A stretch of 64,000 nt of DNA from Chrysemys picta bellii (GCF_011386835.1 NC_088795.1:102794434-102858433); one strand, 5' to 3'; positions 54,446 to 64,000 are shown, numbered from the stretch's first letter. A program made the numbers and translations. Notes: generated from the sequence alone by a model not told the origin.

Positions 54446-55570
54446 ACTTGGATAGATGAGCAACATGTCAGTGAAGCTCACTTTTTAAGTCTGCCAGCCA
54501 AAATACTGCAAGTCCAGAATTGTGCCTTATGCTCTGAAGCCTCTCATGGAAACTGAATTAAGTGAACATTGGAGTCCTCTGACTGGTTTCACATAATGAG
54601 TGGGCTACACCCATTGTACCAGTAATCAAGAAGAATGACTCTTTCATGTTTGTGGAGATTTCAAAGTGACACTGAATCCAGTTTTATGTGCAGACTGTTA
54701 TCTACTGCCTCATATTGACAAATTGTTTGCTGCTCTTAGTGGAGGACATTGTTTCACCTAAATTGGATTTGCTCAATGCATACCTACAAATGGAGCATCT
54801 CACAAATATCTCATAACCAACACACAAAAAAGGCTTATTTTGTGACAACAGGTTGGTTTTCAGTATCACAACACAATTTGCTCTGTTTCAGAAAGCCATG
54901 GATGAAATTCTAACGGAGCACAGAGTTCAGTACTATTTGGACAACATCCTTGTTACAGGCAAGGATCAAGAAGATCATCTTTAAACTTTGGAGGTCATTT
55001 TGCAGTTTTGGAAGACCATGGACTGAAAGTACATTGAGACAAATATGAGTTTTTCAAACCTTCAGCTGAATACCTTGGACAAGTATTGATGCCACAGGCT
55101 TAAGAAAATCACCAGGGAAAGAGAAAGCAGTTCTTGAAGCACTAGCACCAAAGAACATGACACAGTTACATTCATTCTTGGGGGTCTTAACTACTATGGT
55201 AAATCTTTGCCTAATCTGGTGACAGTATTGGCACCTTTACATGAACTGTTAGAAGCAAATTAAAAATGGAAATTGACTAAAGAGTGTGAATGTGCATTTA
55301 AGGAAGCAAACAAACTGTTGATATCAGCTGAAGTTCTAAAACATTTTGATGCCTTGCTAACATTGCAATTGGCTTATGGAGTTGGTGCATTCCTTTCCCA
55401 CATTTTTCGTGATGGCATGGAGAAACCAATTGCCTTTGTATCACAAATATTCATTACGCCTGAGAAGAACTATGCACAAACAGAGTGAGAAGTTCTCAGC
55501 ATTATCTTCGGGATTCAGAACCTCCATACCTATGTGTACATTAGACATTGTATCTTGTTGATGGCTCATA
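54446..55570 (+). pseudogene. Gypsy element B reverse transcriptase and RNase H relic
   Basis: SGWATPIVPVIKKNDS, then LPHIDKLFAALSGG, then QKAMDEILTEHRVQYYLDN (RT palm; the catalytic Y-L-D-D reads Y-L-D-N at 54931-54945), and RNase H-like ISAEVLKHFD and MEKPIAFVSQIFITPEKNYA (55400-55480). Many stops and frameshifts. The D-to-N change would remove RT activity even if the frame were intact. Confidence 0.82.
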
Positions 55571-56945
55571 ACCCATTAATTTCAATTTTTTTAATCGAAA
55601 CGTGGAGTTCTGTCATCAGCTGCTGCTTGTATTCAATAATGAGCATTACTACTTTCAGCTCATTTTTCTGCTATTCAATTCCATAAAGGGACTCAGCATG
55701 GCAATGATGATTGGTTTTCATTCCTGCCTGGTCCAAGCTCCCATCAACCCAAAGAAACGTCAGACTAAGAGTTCTGTCTCAGATTGATGGATAGTTTACC
55801 GATCATTAGCACAAACATCCACAAAGAAACCACTAAGGATGATGTGCTTTCTCTTCTGAAGGGAATGATACTACAGGGTACAGTGTTGGATCAGAAGAAT
55901 CCCCAGTTTACATAATTAGTGTCACATCAATGTGAATTATCTGTAAATCACAATTGCATTTTATGGGGAATGCAAATGATTATTCTGAATTCTCTTCAAT
56001 CTCAGGTTTTGGAAGCTCTTCCTGAAGGTCATTTGGGCATTGTACAGATGAAGGCCAGAGTCATGTCTGGTGGCTGGGGATCAACAAAGACTTTGAGAGA
56101 AAGGCAAAGTGCTGCACTATGTCAGCAAAATTCAGCATTATTCTGGCCCAGCTTGTCTACAAAGTTGAATGAATGCCTCAAACTTCTTGGACACACATTC
56201 ATGTGGGGACTTTGCTGGACTGTTAGAGAGTTATATGATTTTGTTCATAGTCAATGCCAATTCAGAATGGCCAGAAGTTTTCAGAATGAATTCTACTACA
56301 GCTACCAAGACCATTGGATATCTTTGTACCTTGTTTAGCTAGTTTGATTTACAATTGGTGAGTGACAATGGACCACAAATCTGTTCTGAGGAATTTCAAA
56401 AGGTTCCTAGGTTCAAATGGAATTCAGCATATACACTCTGTTCCACTCCATCCTGCTACAAATGGACTAGTGGAATGCTTTGTACAAACATTTAAGCATG
56501 GCTTAAGAGCTAAGAAGTGTCTTTTGAGTCATCAGCAGAAATTGGACAACATAGCACATGCTACTACCCAGGAGTCACCTGCAACTATTTTCTTGAAGTG
56601 ATTTTTGCGTATTTACTTGGATGTTGCCTTGTGTGTAGCAAAATCCTAAGCTGTGAAAATCAATTGATGACATGGGATTCGTCATCATTCTTTTCAAGTA
56701 GGAGACTTAGTGTGGACACACAACTGTGGTTGCAGAATGCAATAGATACCTGGAGAACTTGTAAAATTCACAGGACTTGTTTTGTTTGTGGTAAAACTAT
56801 CCAACGGTATTTTATGGAAATGATTATGTCACAGTTTCAGCCTTCACATGTACCGGAGTTCAGAGAGGTTCCAGTAGGATTTTCTGTTCCTCTGATTGAG
56901 CCTCTTCTGTTACAAATCCTAAATTTGAAGACTTCTTAGGAGAAA
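55571..56945 (+). pseudogene. Gypsy element B integrase relic
   Basis: The N-terminal zinc-binding region is recognisable near 56010-56120 (LEALPEGHLGIVQMKARVMS). The catalytic region has SDNGPQ in one frame (about 56360-56377) and NGLVECFVQTFKHGLRAK in frame 56362-56601. A GPY/F-like C-terminus follows (GDLVWTHNCG region, 56700-56800). Degraded by shifts. Confidence 0.78.
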
Positions 56946-57248
56946 CTTTGGTACCAGATCCACTCCAGATCCCGTTGATTCCTTACCTCTGGCTGTTTCT
57001 GTTATTTAGGACACTGCCACACTGTCATCACCACATTATCCCAAGAGAGTAGAAAAACAAGTGGCTTGCTTGAACTTATAAATTGTTTAGTTATTGACTT
57101 GCTATTCCAGGGCAGAATAGTCCCTTGCAACTTGAAATTCTATGGTAGTCCATGTACAACTTTCAGTTAGGTTATGTAGTGTTTTATGTTAGCCGTGTAA
57201 ACAATGATGTGTATATATTGAGGACTTTTTTAAAGTAAGGTGAAGGAA
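56946..57248 (+). other. Gypsy element B 3' untranslated region
   Basis: Sequence between the integrase end and the 3' LTR. A purine-rich AAAGTAAGGTGAAGGAA (57233-57248) directly before the LTR is a plausible polypurine tract. Confidence 0.6.
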
Positions 57249-57385
57249 TGTGATGTCCTGTCCCTTTAAACATTTGAGCCATACTTTCATGTTGTTTTCA
57301 GTTTTCCAGCCAGAACAATAAATTGAGCACAGATGTCATCTCATCTGTGTCTGTATCTCCTTTTCTGCTGGGTTGAAATATAACA
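57249..57385 (+). mobile_element. 3' LTR of Gypsy element B, 137 bp
   Basis: Starts TGTGATGTCCTGTCCC and ends GGGTTGAAATATAACA. The last 80 bases or so align with 52366-52442. Contains AACAATAAATTGAG with an AATAAA signal. Very short for an LTR, as in some vertebrate Gypsy lineages. Confidence 0.82.
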
Positions 57386-57565
57386 CCAGGACCAGTGCCC
57401 AAACAACATGTGGGACTTTTAGACTCAGTCTTCCTAACCCACTAAATGTACTAAAACCTGCCAAAAGTTGTGACAATTGTAATTTATCCTTCACCCCCAC
57501 CCCGAGAAAAATCAGACCACCTGGATGCTAAGTTGAAGGTGAAAAAAACCACACACATCAGTTTG

Positions 57566-57684
57566 AAGCATTGTTGTAGCCCTGTTGGTCCCAGGATATT
57601 AGAGAGACAAGGTGGTTGAGGTAATGTCTTTTATTGGACCAACTTCCGAAGTTGATCTAATAAAAGATATTACTTCATCCACCT
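57566..57684 (+). mobile_element. Short fold-back retro-insertion (119 bp)
   Basis: Perfect 13-bp target duplication ACACATCAGTTTG (57553-57565, 57685-57697). Inside, GGTGGTTGAGGTAATGTCTTTTATT and AATAAAAGATATTACTTCATCCACC are arms of one fold-back. The left side adds GTTGTAGCCCTGTTGGTCCCAGG. Same unit as 8490-8626 but inserted in the opposite orientation. Confidence 0.88.
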
Positions 57685-57737
57685 ACACATCAGTTTGCCA
57701 GTTGAGAAAAATCCCCCCCAGAACCCCAAACTGGTGA

Positions 57738-57805
57738 TCAGCCTCGCCTCCAATATCATAGGGCATCCTATGCTAGATCTCCTATGATATTGGAGGCTAG
57801 GCTGA
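57738..57805. repeat. Long hairpin, 25-bp arms
   Basis: Arms 57738-57762 and 57781-57805 are complementary in 24 of 25 positions, with an 18-base spacer (GCATCCTATGCTAGATCT). The arm core is CCTCCAATATCATAGG/CCTATGATATTGGAGG. No terminal repeats or target duplication found, so it is not assigned to a transposon. Confidence 0.9.
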
Positions 57806-58072
57806 GGGACCCCACAATAGCCACTCCACGCAGGCAACAGGATGGCATCACCTCTTCTCCCCATCATCACCACTTGATGGAAGCTAATTACCTGGCCTCA
57901 CATCACTCCTTCTCCCAAATCTACTGCTCAACAGCAGTAGTGATGGGTGGATCAAGCCCCAGAGCCTGCAGTTGCAGCAGGACATGACCGCTTCTCTACC
58001 ACTCCCAACATTGTGTAACGTGAGGAAGGGGGAGGGTGGAAAAGGAAGTGGAGGTGGAGTGAAGCAGTATTA
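57806..58072. other. Non-coding spacer
   Basis: CCATCATCACC-type low-complexity stretch at 57860-57875. Nothing else recognised. Confidence 0.4.
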
Positions 58073-58192
58073 GAGTGACCAGATGTCCTGATTTTACAGA
58101 GACAGTCCCAATATTCAGGGCTCTGTCTTATACAGGTGCCAATTACTCCCCACCCCCATCCCGATTTTTCACACTTGCTGTCTGGTCACCGT
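58073..58192. mobile_element. Short MITE, about 120 bp
   Basis: Ends GAGTGACCAGATGTCC and, reversed, ACGGTGACCAGACAG are terminal inverted repeats. The interior repeats CCTGATTTTACAG/CCCGATTTTTCAC. I recall this as a frequent turtle repeat. Flanks are ATTA/TAAG, compatible with a TA- or TWA-type target, but not decisive. Confidence 0.6.
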
Positions 58193-58959
58193 AAGCAGCA
58201 CCCCCCCACCCAGGTGACCAGGGGTAGGAGAAAAGGAGGAGGGTACATGGCATGCTGCCTGAGCTGTTCCTGGCCAAGATCTCCCCTCCCACCATGGAGG
58301 CTGTCGCTGACTACTGGCATGGACATTTTCTGTCTTCTTTCTGTTTACATTAATGTATTCATATTATTGTTTCCAAACCTCACTCATTATCTTCCTCCCC
58401 CCACTACGCCAGCTTAAACAACATTTTATTCTTATAATATGTGACATCAATCCAGGAAAACACAGGACTATTTGGGACCTTCAGTTCTTAAGCAAGCAGC
58501 CAATTTCATCCATGAGACTGCAACTGCTTTTAACTGACTAAAGTGTACAAATCAATGTCATGCTGGTGTGGGTTTTTTGTTTATTTCTTTGTTTCTTCAT
58601 TTTCCAGATGATGTCGCCACTCTCCATTCCCTAGAGCTGTATAAGTGCTGAATTGAAAGGTGTCCACATGTGTGCAGGGAAGATTAATTTAGACAAGTCA
58701 CCAAAAGAGTCCATTAACACACTAAATGTACAGTTCTCCAATTCCGACTATATGTAGGAATTCAAGTATAGTGGGTATATAGGTATGACAGTATACGTGG
58801 CCTATAAGAAATGACCACACCACACCTGAAGCAGGGAGAATGTTGTCTGGGCTTGCTGAAGGAAGGCAGCAGTGCTTTATGGTGGGGGGGCGAAGGACGT
58901 CAGAAACTGCAGCAAAAGGTGAGCGGTGGTTAGCTTTGCAGTGCTGAGTCACACCCTCC
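58193..58959. other. Non-coding DNA
   Basis: C-rich start (58201-58212), then mixed sequence. May include the 5' edge of the DIRS-like element, whose left terminus I could not define. No coding evidence. Confidence 0.4.
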
Positions 58960-59259
58960 CCCCCTTCCCGGGAATGTGAGGTTGGAAGGCTATAAAAGTG
59001 CAAGCCCTGGGTGCTGGAAACCCTTTTTTCCACACAGCAGGCAAGGTAGCAACAGCCGCAGGGGGCAGAGGATGCAGGCTCATTAGGCAGCATGGCTCCG
59101 GGTGCTCGCATTGGGTGAGAGTGGAGAGAAGGGGAGCTAACACCCCCCTATACCAGGTTAAGAGAAGAACAAGCAAAGTCAGGGTACAGGCAGCAAACAG
59201 GGAGGGTGAGTCAGCAAGTGACATTGCTCAGGCTCTGATACAGTCACCAGGCATTGGGA
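58960..59259 (+). promoter_or_regulatory. 5' region of DIRS-like element with TATA box
   Basis: GGAAGGCTATAAAAGTGCAAGCC has a TATAAAAG box at about 58991. It is followed by GC-richer sequence leading to the gag-like frame. Assignment as element promoter is by position. Confidence 0.45.
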
Positions 59260-59790
59260 GGGGGAGGCAAGGTAGGGCAGACTCTCCCTCCCCCCTGCCC
59301 CATGGGTATGGGAGCCCATGGTGAGGATGAAGACCCTGGGCACATTTTGACTCACCGGTCATTAAGAAGTATCACTTCACGGGACAGAGTTGAGGTTCCT
59401 GGTAGGGGGCTGTGGGAGAGCAGGGCACTGAGGATACCCCATTATTCATTCCTGAGTACAGTTATGCTGGGGTGGCTGACCCGATGGGAATTCACCTGCT
59501 CAGTACAACTAAGGATAAATAGTGAGAGAGAATACATAGACATATTATCCCTGTTGCACAGGGAGGTGTTGACAGACAATAAGCATGGGCAGAGCAAGAA
59601 GAATAGGGAGCTGCCCAAGCAGCCAAGGGTGAACATGGGAAAATTGGTAGATTGCCTTCTTTATCTATGCAGGTGTTATAGTACAGGCTTACCCAGAGAT
59701 GAGCCTTGCCTTGTTTAAGTATCTGGACATAATCAGGAGGGCATGTCCTGGTTTAATTATGATGAGCAGTTTTGATTGAGGGCAGCAACA
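59260..59790 (+). pseudogene. DIRS-like element Gag-type ORF1 relic
   Basis: Frame 59254-59718 contains REYIDILSLLHREVL followed by a basic linker and ELPKQPRV. After a shift comes PEMSLALFKYLDIIRRACPG (59690-59750). The YIDIxxLLHREV and ALFKYLDI blocks are the conserved Gag-like region of vertebrate tyrosine-recombinase retrotransposons, from memory. The C-terminal part (59800-60230) is decayed; no zinc knuckle remains. Confidence 0.7.
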
Positions 59791-60399
59791 CAAACTGGGA
59801 TCAGGTGGGACATACCTCATCACACACTATGGTTTGGATGGATGACTCCGAGGGGACCAGGAGTTCAAACAGATAGTGGCTTGTTCATCCCACAGCAAGC
59901 TCAGGAGGATCCTGATATGTAATGATATTTGCTGAGCATTTAATGACAGTGGTTGTTTATGCAGAACCTGTACATTTAGGCACGCTTGCAAGACATGTTT
60001 TGGGACCCATTCAGCCCATTCTTGTCAGAGCAGTAGGGGACAGTCACAAGGATGAAACAGGATTGGGGGTGGTTCAAGTGCCAACTGCAGATTTGGCTTA
60101 GTTGGAACAGGTTATAGGACACAGAACACAAGCAGGGGAGAGGGTGAGCTGGGGGCAGTGAAATGGTCATGGGCACCAACGCAGTTAGGTAGGAGGTGCT
60201 AAGGGTTCTCCTGTGGGAGTACCCTAACAAAGCAGATGGAGCATATTTGTGGAAGGGGTTTACTGTGGGATGTCATATCCCCTTTGCAGGAATAGGACCC
60301 ATGTGATGTCAAAAAAATTGAAGTCAGTATTTGGGATAGGACATATTGTTCAAGAAAAGGTTACACAGGAATTAAATGAGGGCAGGTGGCAGGGCCATT
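59791..60399 (+). pseudogene. Decayed ORF1-RT linker of the DIRS-like element
   Basis: Stop-rich continuation of the element with no single readable domain. Position between Gag-type and RT blocks suggests the end of ORF1. Confidence 0.5.
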
Positions 60400-61320
60400 T
60401 GATCAATTACCTATAGAGAATTTAAGGGTTCCCCCCTGGGTTTGGTCCCCAAGAAGACTCAAGGGAAATATAGATTAATTCATCACCTGTCGTCAGGGCC
60501 GGCTCCAGCATTTCTGCCGCCCCAAGCGCAAAAAAAAAAAAAAGCCGCGATCAGCGGTGGCAGTTCAGCGGCAGGTCCTTCGCTCCTAGAGGGAATGAGG
60601 GACCTGCCGCCCCCGAATTGCCGCAAGTGCCGCCCCTCTCCCTTGGCCGCCCCAAGCACCTGCTTGTTAAGCTGGTGCCTGGAGCCGGCCCTGCCTGTCG
60701 TACTCATGAAGTGGCTCTATTAATGATGGGATAGACCCAGGGCTATGTTCCGTGCGCTATTCCTCCATTGACTAAAGCATTCATATGGTTAGGGCTTGTG
60801 GCCTGGGGGCACTAATGGCTAATTGTGATATCAAGTCTGCTTTTCGACTGCTCCAGGGGCATCCATTGGACTTTGACCTTTTGGATTTCTCTTTTGAGGG
60901 ACAATTTTATTTTGACAAGGCTATACTTGTGGGTTGTTTGATATTCAGCATTTGAAAAATTTAGAACAATGTTGCACTGGAAAGTGGTGCAGGCAGCTGT
61001 ACTATGCCAAATAGAGCATTATTTAGACAATTTTTTTTTTGCAGGACGAACTGGGGGAGATGACTGTGTTCACCTATTGGACACAATTCAGGTCCTGACT
61101 AAACAGTTGGGGATACCTCTAGTGGAAGAAAAAACAGAGGGCCCTTCCACTACATTGACCTATCTGGGGATCAAGCTGGACACCAGGGCAGGCATATTGT
61201 GGCTCCCTCAGAGTAAGCTTCAGGGGTTATTGGGATTGCTCAGGAGAACTGTAGGAGCCAAGAAAATCATGCTGCGAGACCTGGAGTCTATTCTGAGGCA
61301 CCTGAACTTTGGTTACCCCT
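60400..61320 (+). pseudogene. DIRS-like reverse transcriptase, split by a hAT element
   Basis: Start: FGPQEDSREI and, in another frame, VPKKTQGKYRLIHHLS (about 60445-60493), the RT fingers motif. The hAT insertion 60494-60693 follows. After it, frame 60969-61322 gives IEHYLDNFFFAG (catalytic Y-L-D-D changed to Y-L-D-N at 61017-61031), LTKQLGIPLVEEKTEGPSTT, LTYLGIKLDTRAG and LRDLESILRHLNF, the palm-thumb blocks of DIRS-type RT. Frameshifts are present on both sides. Confidence 0.85.
60494..60693. mobile_element. Non-autonomous hAT, CAGGGCCGGCTCCAG family, 200 bp
   Basis: Perfect 8-bp target duplication CCTGTCGT (60486-60493, 60694-60701). Terminal repeats CAGGGCCGGCTCCAG and CAGGGCCGGCTCCAG (right end reversed), 15 of 15. 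Contains an A-run (60529-60543) next to GCCGCGATCAGCGG, like the copy at 25358-25595. Youngest-looking of the three copies. Confidence 0.97.
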
Positions 61321-61925
61321 AGGTGGGCATTTTGTGCCCGGCTTGCGGCGGCAACAGCAGGCATAGTCAGGCCTCACCATTACATACGAGTTAATAGAGA
61401 GATGAAGGAAGATTTGAAGGTCTGTGAACATTTTTTTAGTCAATTGAATGGGGTGTCATTGTGGAGGGAGGAATGGTTATTACAGGAGGGTTTAAAAATC
61501 CATTTGGATCTTTCACGGGTACAAGGTTTGGAGTGTTTTATCAAGGCAGGCGGTGTGCCCAGAAATGGCCAGCCATCTGGACACAAAATGGGGTTTACAT
61601 GATATGGCTTTCCTGGAATTTTTCCCCATTTTAGTTGCAGTGGTTATTTGGGGACCGGAGCTGGATAATAAAAGGATGTGTTTCTGGTGCGACAAAATAG
61701 TAGTGGCACAGGTTATCAGTCACCAAACTTTCAGATCACACAGGGTTATGAAGTTAGTGAGGGTATTTGTTCTGCAATGTTCAAACCTTAACATCTGTTT
61801 TTCTTCTAAGCACATACCAGGGATGGATAATGGCATAGCAGACGCCTTGTCTCGTTTTCAGTTTGACAGATTTTGTGAGCTTGCACCAGGAGCTAGCGAT
61901 GAACCCGAGCAGATGCCGCTGGCTC
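61321..61925 (+). pseudogene. DIRS-like RNase H domain relic
   Basis: 61309-61602 carries FCARLAAATAGIVRPHHYIR and LWREEWLLQEGLKIHLDLS. Frame 61553-61945 carries LEFFPILVAVVIWGPELDNK, CFWCDKIVVAQVISHQ and HIPGMDNGIADALSRFQF, the RNase H motif order with acidic residues E, D and D. The first catalytic aspartate region is not in frame. Shifts separate the two parts. Confidence 0.85.
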
Positions 61926-62155
61926 TATGGAGCCTTGGCATATGATGTTGTCGATGGCATGGAGATCCTTGGCTCCTGGCACACAGCTGAGCTATAAAGA
62001 AAGTTTTAAAGAGTACTTCCAATTTCAGGATCTGGAATGCTGGTCACCGATATTGCCCCCCAGAGAGGGGTGGGTTTTGCAGTACCTGGTCGTTGACAAC
62101 TCAGCTGCTGGCATCCTCAACGATCCTGGTGTAGTGTAAGGGACAATGGGTTCTT
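61926..62155 (+). pseudogene. DIRS-like tyrosine recombinase, N-terminal piece
   Basis: MAWRSLAPGTQLSYKESFKE (within 61927-62139) matches the start of the core-binding domain of retrotransposon tyrosine recombinases (the SLAPGTxxxY motif). The catalytic R-H-R-Y part is missing: sequence passes into the non-coding end after about 62150. Internal deletion explains this. Confidence 0.72.
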
Positions 62156-62439
62156 TCACGAGAATGGGGCTTTACCTATTTGGGCTGTTATAAAAGAAAC
62201 CATTGGGAGATGTCTGGGAACCCGACTGGGTTGGGGGGAGGCAACCAAGCTAATTGCTGGTGTCTGCTTGTGGCAGATGTCCAGGCAGGTACTCCATAGG
62301 GAAGGCATCCAGTGACCAGATAAATGGCCTGGTAAAGGACTTAAAAGGAGATGCTGGTTAAAGGAACAGAATGGGGGAGGGGGTTTGGGGACCCTTATGA
62401 CTGGTACGGTAGGGAGCCAACTCCCCCCTCCCATTCTTA
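62156..62439 (+). other. 3' region of the DIRS-like element
   Basis: Non-coding, with G-rich patches (62370-62382) and C-rich CTCCCCCCTCCC. A split direct or inverted terminal repeat, expected for DIRS/Ngaro elements, was not detected. Confidence 0.45.
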
Positions 62440-62590
62440 TAGACCACCTTAACTGTCCTAGGTTAGATAAATGTCTATCAGGGATGGTCTAGACAGTATT
62501 TGGTCCTGCCATGCGGGCAGGGGACTGGACTCGATGACCTCTCAAGGTCCCTTCCAGTCCTAGAATCTATGAATCTATGAATCTATGAGG
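62440..62590 (+). mobile_element. CR1/SINE 3' end with ATGAATCT tail
   Basis: AGATAAATGTCTATCAGGGATGGTCTAGACAG...GGACTGGACTCGATGACCTCTCAAGG...GAATCTATGAATCTATGAATC is a truncated CR1 3' end with the short repeated 8-mer tail. Inserted within the DIRS-like element. Confidence 0.85.
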
Positions 62591-62752
62591 GGGGTGGATG
62601 GTAAGGTCCAAGCCGTGTATTGACTGGGGGACCTGGATGGAAAATGAAGGGTGGCTGGTGGAAGCCCCGGGTAATGATCTGAATAAACATGGATTTATCT
62701 GCACTATACACTTTATCTGCCGGGTAGTCCCAGACATCTATATAATAAAGTT
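62591..62752 (+). other. Distal end of the DIRS-like element
   Basis: Resumes after the CR1 insertion (GGATGGTAAGGTCCAAGCCG ... GATCTGAATAAACATGGATTTATC). GAATAAACA may be a polyadenylation signal. The final 14 bases, TATATAATAAAGTT, are the left copy of the next target duplication. Confidence 0.5.
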
Positions 62753-62867
62753 AGGTTTCAGAGTAGCAGCTGTGTTAGTCTATATCTGCAAAAAGAACGG
62801 GAGTACTTGTGGCACGCTCAGATAAATTTGTTAGTCTTTAAGGTGCCACAAGTACTCCTGTTCTTTT
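62753..62867 (+). mobile_element. Short fold-back retro-insertion (115 bp)
   Basis: Perfect 14-bp target duplication TATATAATAAAGTT (62739-62752, 62868-62881). Left: CAGAGTAGCAGCTGTGTTAGTC. Then AAAAAGAACGGGAGTACTTGTGGCAC and its reversed partner GTGCCACAAGTACTCCTGTTCTTTTT form the fold-back. GATAAATTTGTTAGTCTTTAAGG at the centre matches the sequence downstream of the hammerhead-like core at 35700-35823. Confidence 0.92.
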
Positions 62868-62881
62868 TATATAATAAAGTT

Positions 62882-64000
62882 GCGACCTAATTAAAATCCA
62901 TATCAAGTGTCTCCTGTCCTTCTTTCAGCATAGCCAGACAATGACCACCTGAATAAATAAAAAATATTTTAATATATATGCTGATTAAGACATAACACAA
63001 ACCTAAGCCGCACACAAGCACTTTTGACATCGAATTATGTCATTTAAAGTGAAGAGCTATACATTCCAAAAGCCACAGAAAGATGTGATAAAAGCTTTTC
63101 ACAGAACTTTTCCTTTCACATGACATTCTAGGAAGAGGGTCTTCTAATGAGAGCTTTTTAATGTAAAGGAAAACAAGATATACTGTTTATTTGGATGTTT
63201 TGGTAGAATCTTGTAAAGGTTACATGAGAAATAAGTTAATGGACTGAAGTTTATAGCTGTGTGTATAACTGTCAAATCTCTGTGTAAATTACCTTTCTCT
63301 TCTGCTGGCTGGAATGCAAAAATCCAATAAACTGTTAATAAAAATGGAAAGGTCATATGTAAATACCAGAGAGCCTGAAAATGAACCAGAAAAATATGAT
63401 AGTTTGCACACAAAAATCATTTCACATTCTGTTTCATTGTGTTTGAAAGGTGATAGGGCTTTTGAAGTGTATTTCTATCAATATGCTGAGAAAAGTTTCT
63501 ATTAAAAAGAAATTTGCTTTAAATCTGAAAGCAAGCATTTGAGTACTAATTGGTTATTAGTTTCTGCTGCTTCTAAATAATTGTTTTATCTGATTAAGTG
63601 GAGTCAAAACAGAGATCCATAAAATTATTCCAGTCAGCCACAAGTGCAGTTGCAGTTGTTTGCAGTCCACAAAGTGTAGAGGATGAACCCATTCATCTCC
63701 TGGTCTCCAGGTATCTTTTTGAGCCAAAGTGCTATATGTTGCACTCACTCAAGTGTTAGGTGATCACATTCATGAGGATACAGTGGAAGAGAAATCCTGG
63801 AGGAAATATTCAGACTCCTTAGACTGGGTCCTCTGGCTACCTGAATGCAACATTTCTATTTAAATAGAAATGTACTACTTAATGGGCATATTCATTCAAA
63901 GGAAAGCTTGAGGATTTTCCTGAAGCTCATTCTTCTGCTCAGAAGAATGGAGTTTGGCCAAATGTCAACTTCAAAGCAATCTTGGGTGCCATTATATTTT
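62882..64000. other. AT-rich DNA at the window end
   Basis: Begins GCGACCTAATTAAAATCC, which may be the last bases of the DIRS-like element. The remainder is AT-rich, with no frames or repeats recognised; apparently single-copy, so conserved non-coding DNA cannot be excluded. Confidence 0.4.

Noticed and set aside
1..64000. CRISPR array, operon or phage-like system
   Set aside because: No spaced direct repeats, ribosome-binding sites or compact gene arrangement; all evidence points to vertebrate nuclear DNA.

Overview
This window looks like repeat-rich, non-coding nuclear DNA of a hidden-necked (cryptodiran) turtle. The main evidence is a tRNA-headed SINE of the type known from these turtles (32051-32226 minus, 25781-25950 plus), CR1 LINEs with the usual ATTCTATG-type tails, and several short hAT and Harbinger elements typical of turtle genomes. 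I found no convincing host exon, tRNA, rRNA or CRISPR array. Most long reading frames are chance frames in GC-rich transposons or decayed retroelement frames.

Layout. 0-5 kb: AT-rich DNA, a 939-bp solo LTR with a 5-bp target duplication (763-1701), and a palindromic repeat with tRNA-like modules (3297-3860). 5-10 kb: a 566-bp hAT element, an old purine-rich repeat (5735-7760), a MIR-type SINE with an internal insert, a short fold-back insertion (8490-8626) and a MITE. 10-17 kb: a CR1 with 5' and RT regions, split by a 664-bp hAT element; a pogo-type MITE; an LTR-type element with a (GT)27 tract and gag-like leader. 17-23 kb: another hAT, a second composite MIR, a second copy of that LTR, and a nested block. 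23.5-26.3 kb: a minus-strand Ty3/Gypsy relic (LTR, PBS, gag, zinc knuckle, protease, RT) whose LTR carries a SINE and a hAT insertion. 32.2-33.6 kb: the 3' end of the same Gypsy family on the plus strand. 35.1-36.3 kb: a CR1 with a short insertion that contains a hammerhead-like core. 38.2-39.25 kb: a candidate 1-kb LTR. 48.4-49.3 kb: a CR1 with a hAT fragment. 52.3-57.4 kb: a nearly full-length but heavily mutated second Gypsy element with a Harbinger MITE in its protease. 59-62.75 kb: a tyrosine-recombinase (DIRS-like) retrotransposon with hAT, CR1 and fold-back insertions. The rest is AT-rich DNA with no recognised feature.

The elements work together only as a stratified record of insertions. 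Clean target duplications let their order be read: MIR and the purine-rich repeat are oldest, then CR1/Gypsy/DIRS-like, then hAT, Harbinger and the fold-back insertions. The most unusual signals are three tiny fold-back retro-insertions with 12-14 bp target duplications, their apparent family link to two copies carrying a hammerhead-ribozyme-like core, and MIR elements that hold an insert at the same internal position. Family names rest on recall of typical sequences and motifs, not on any search.
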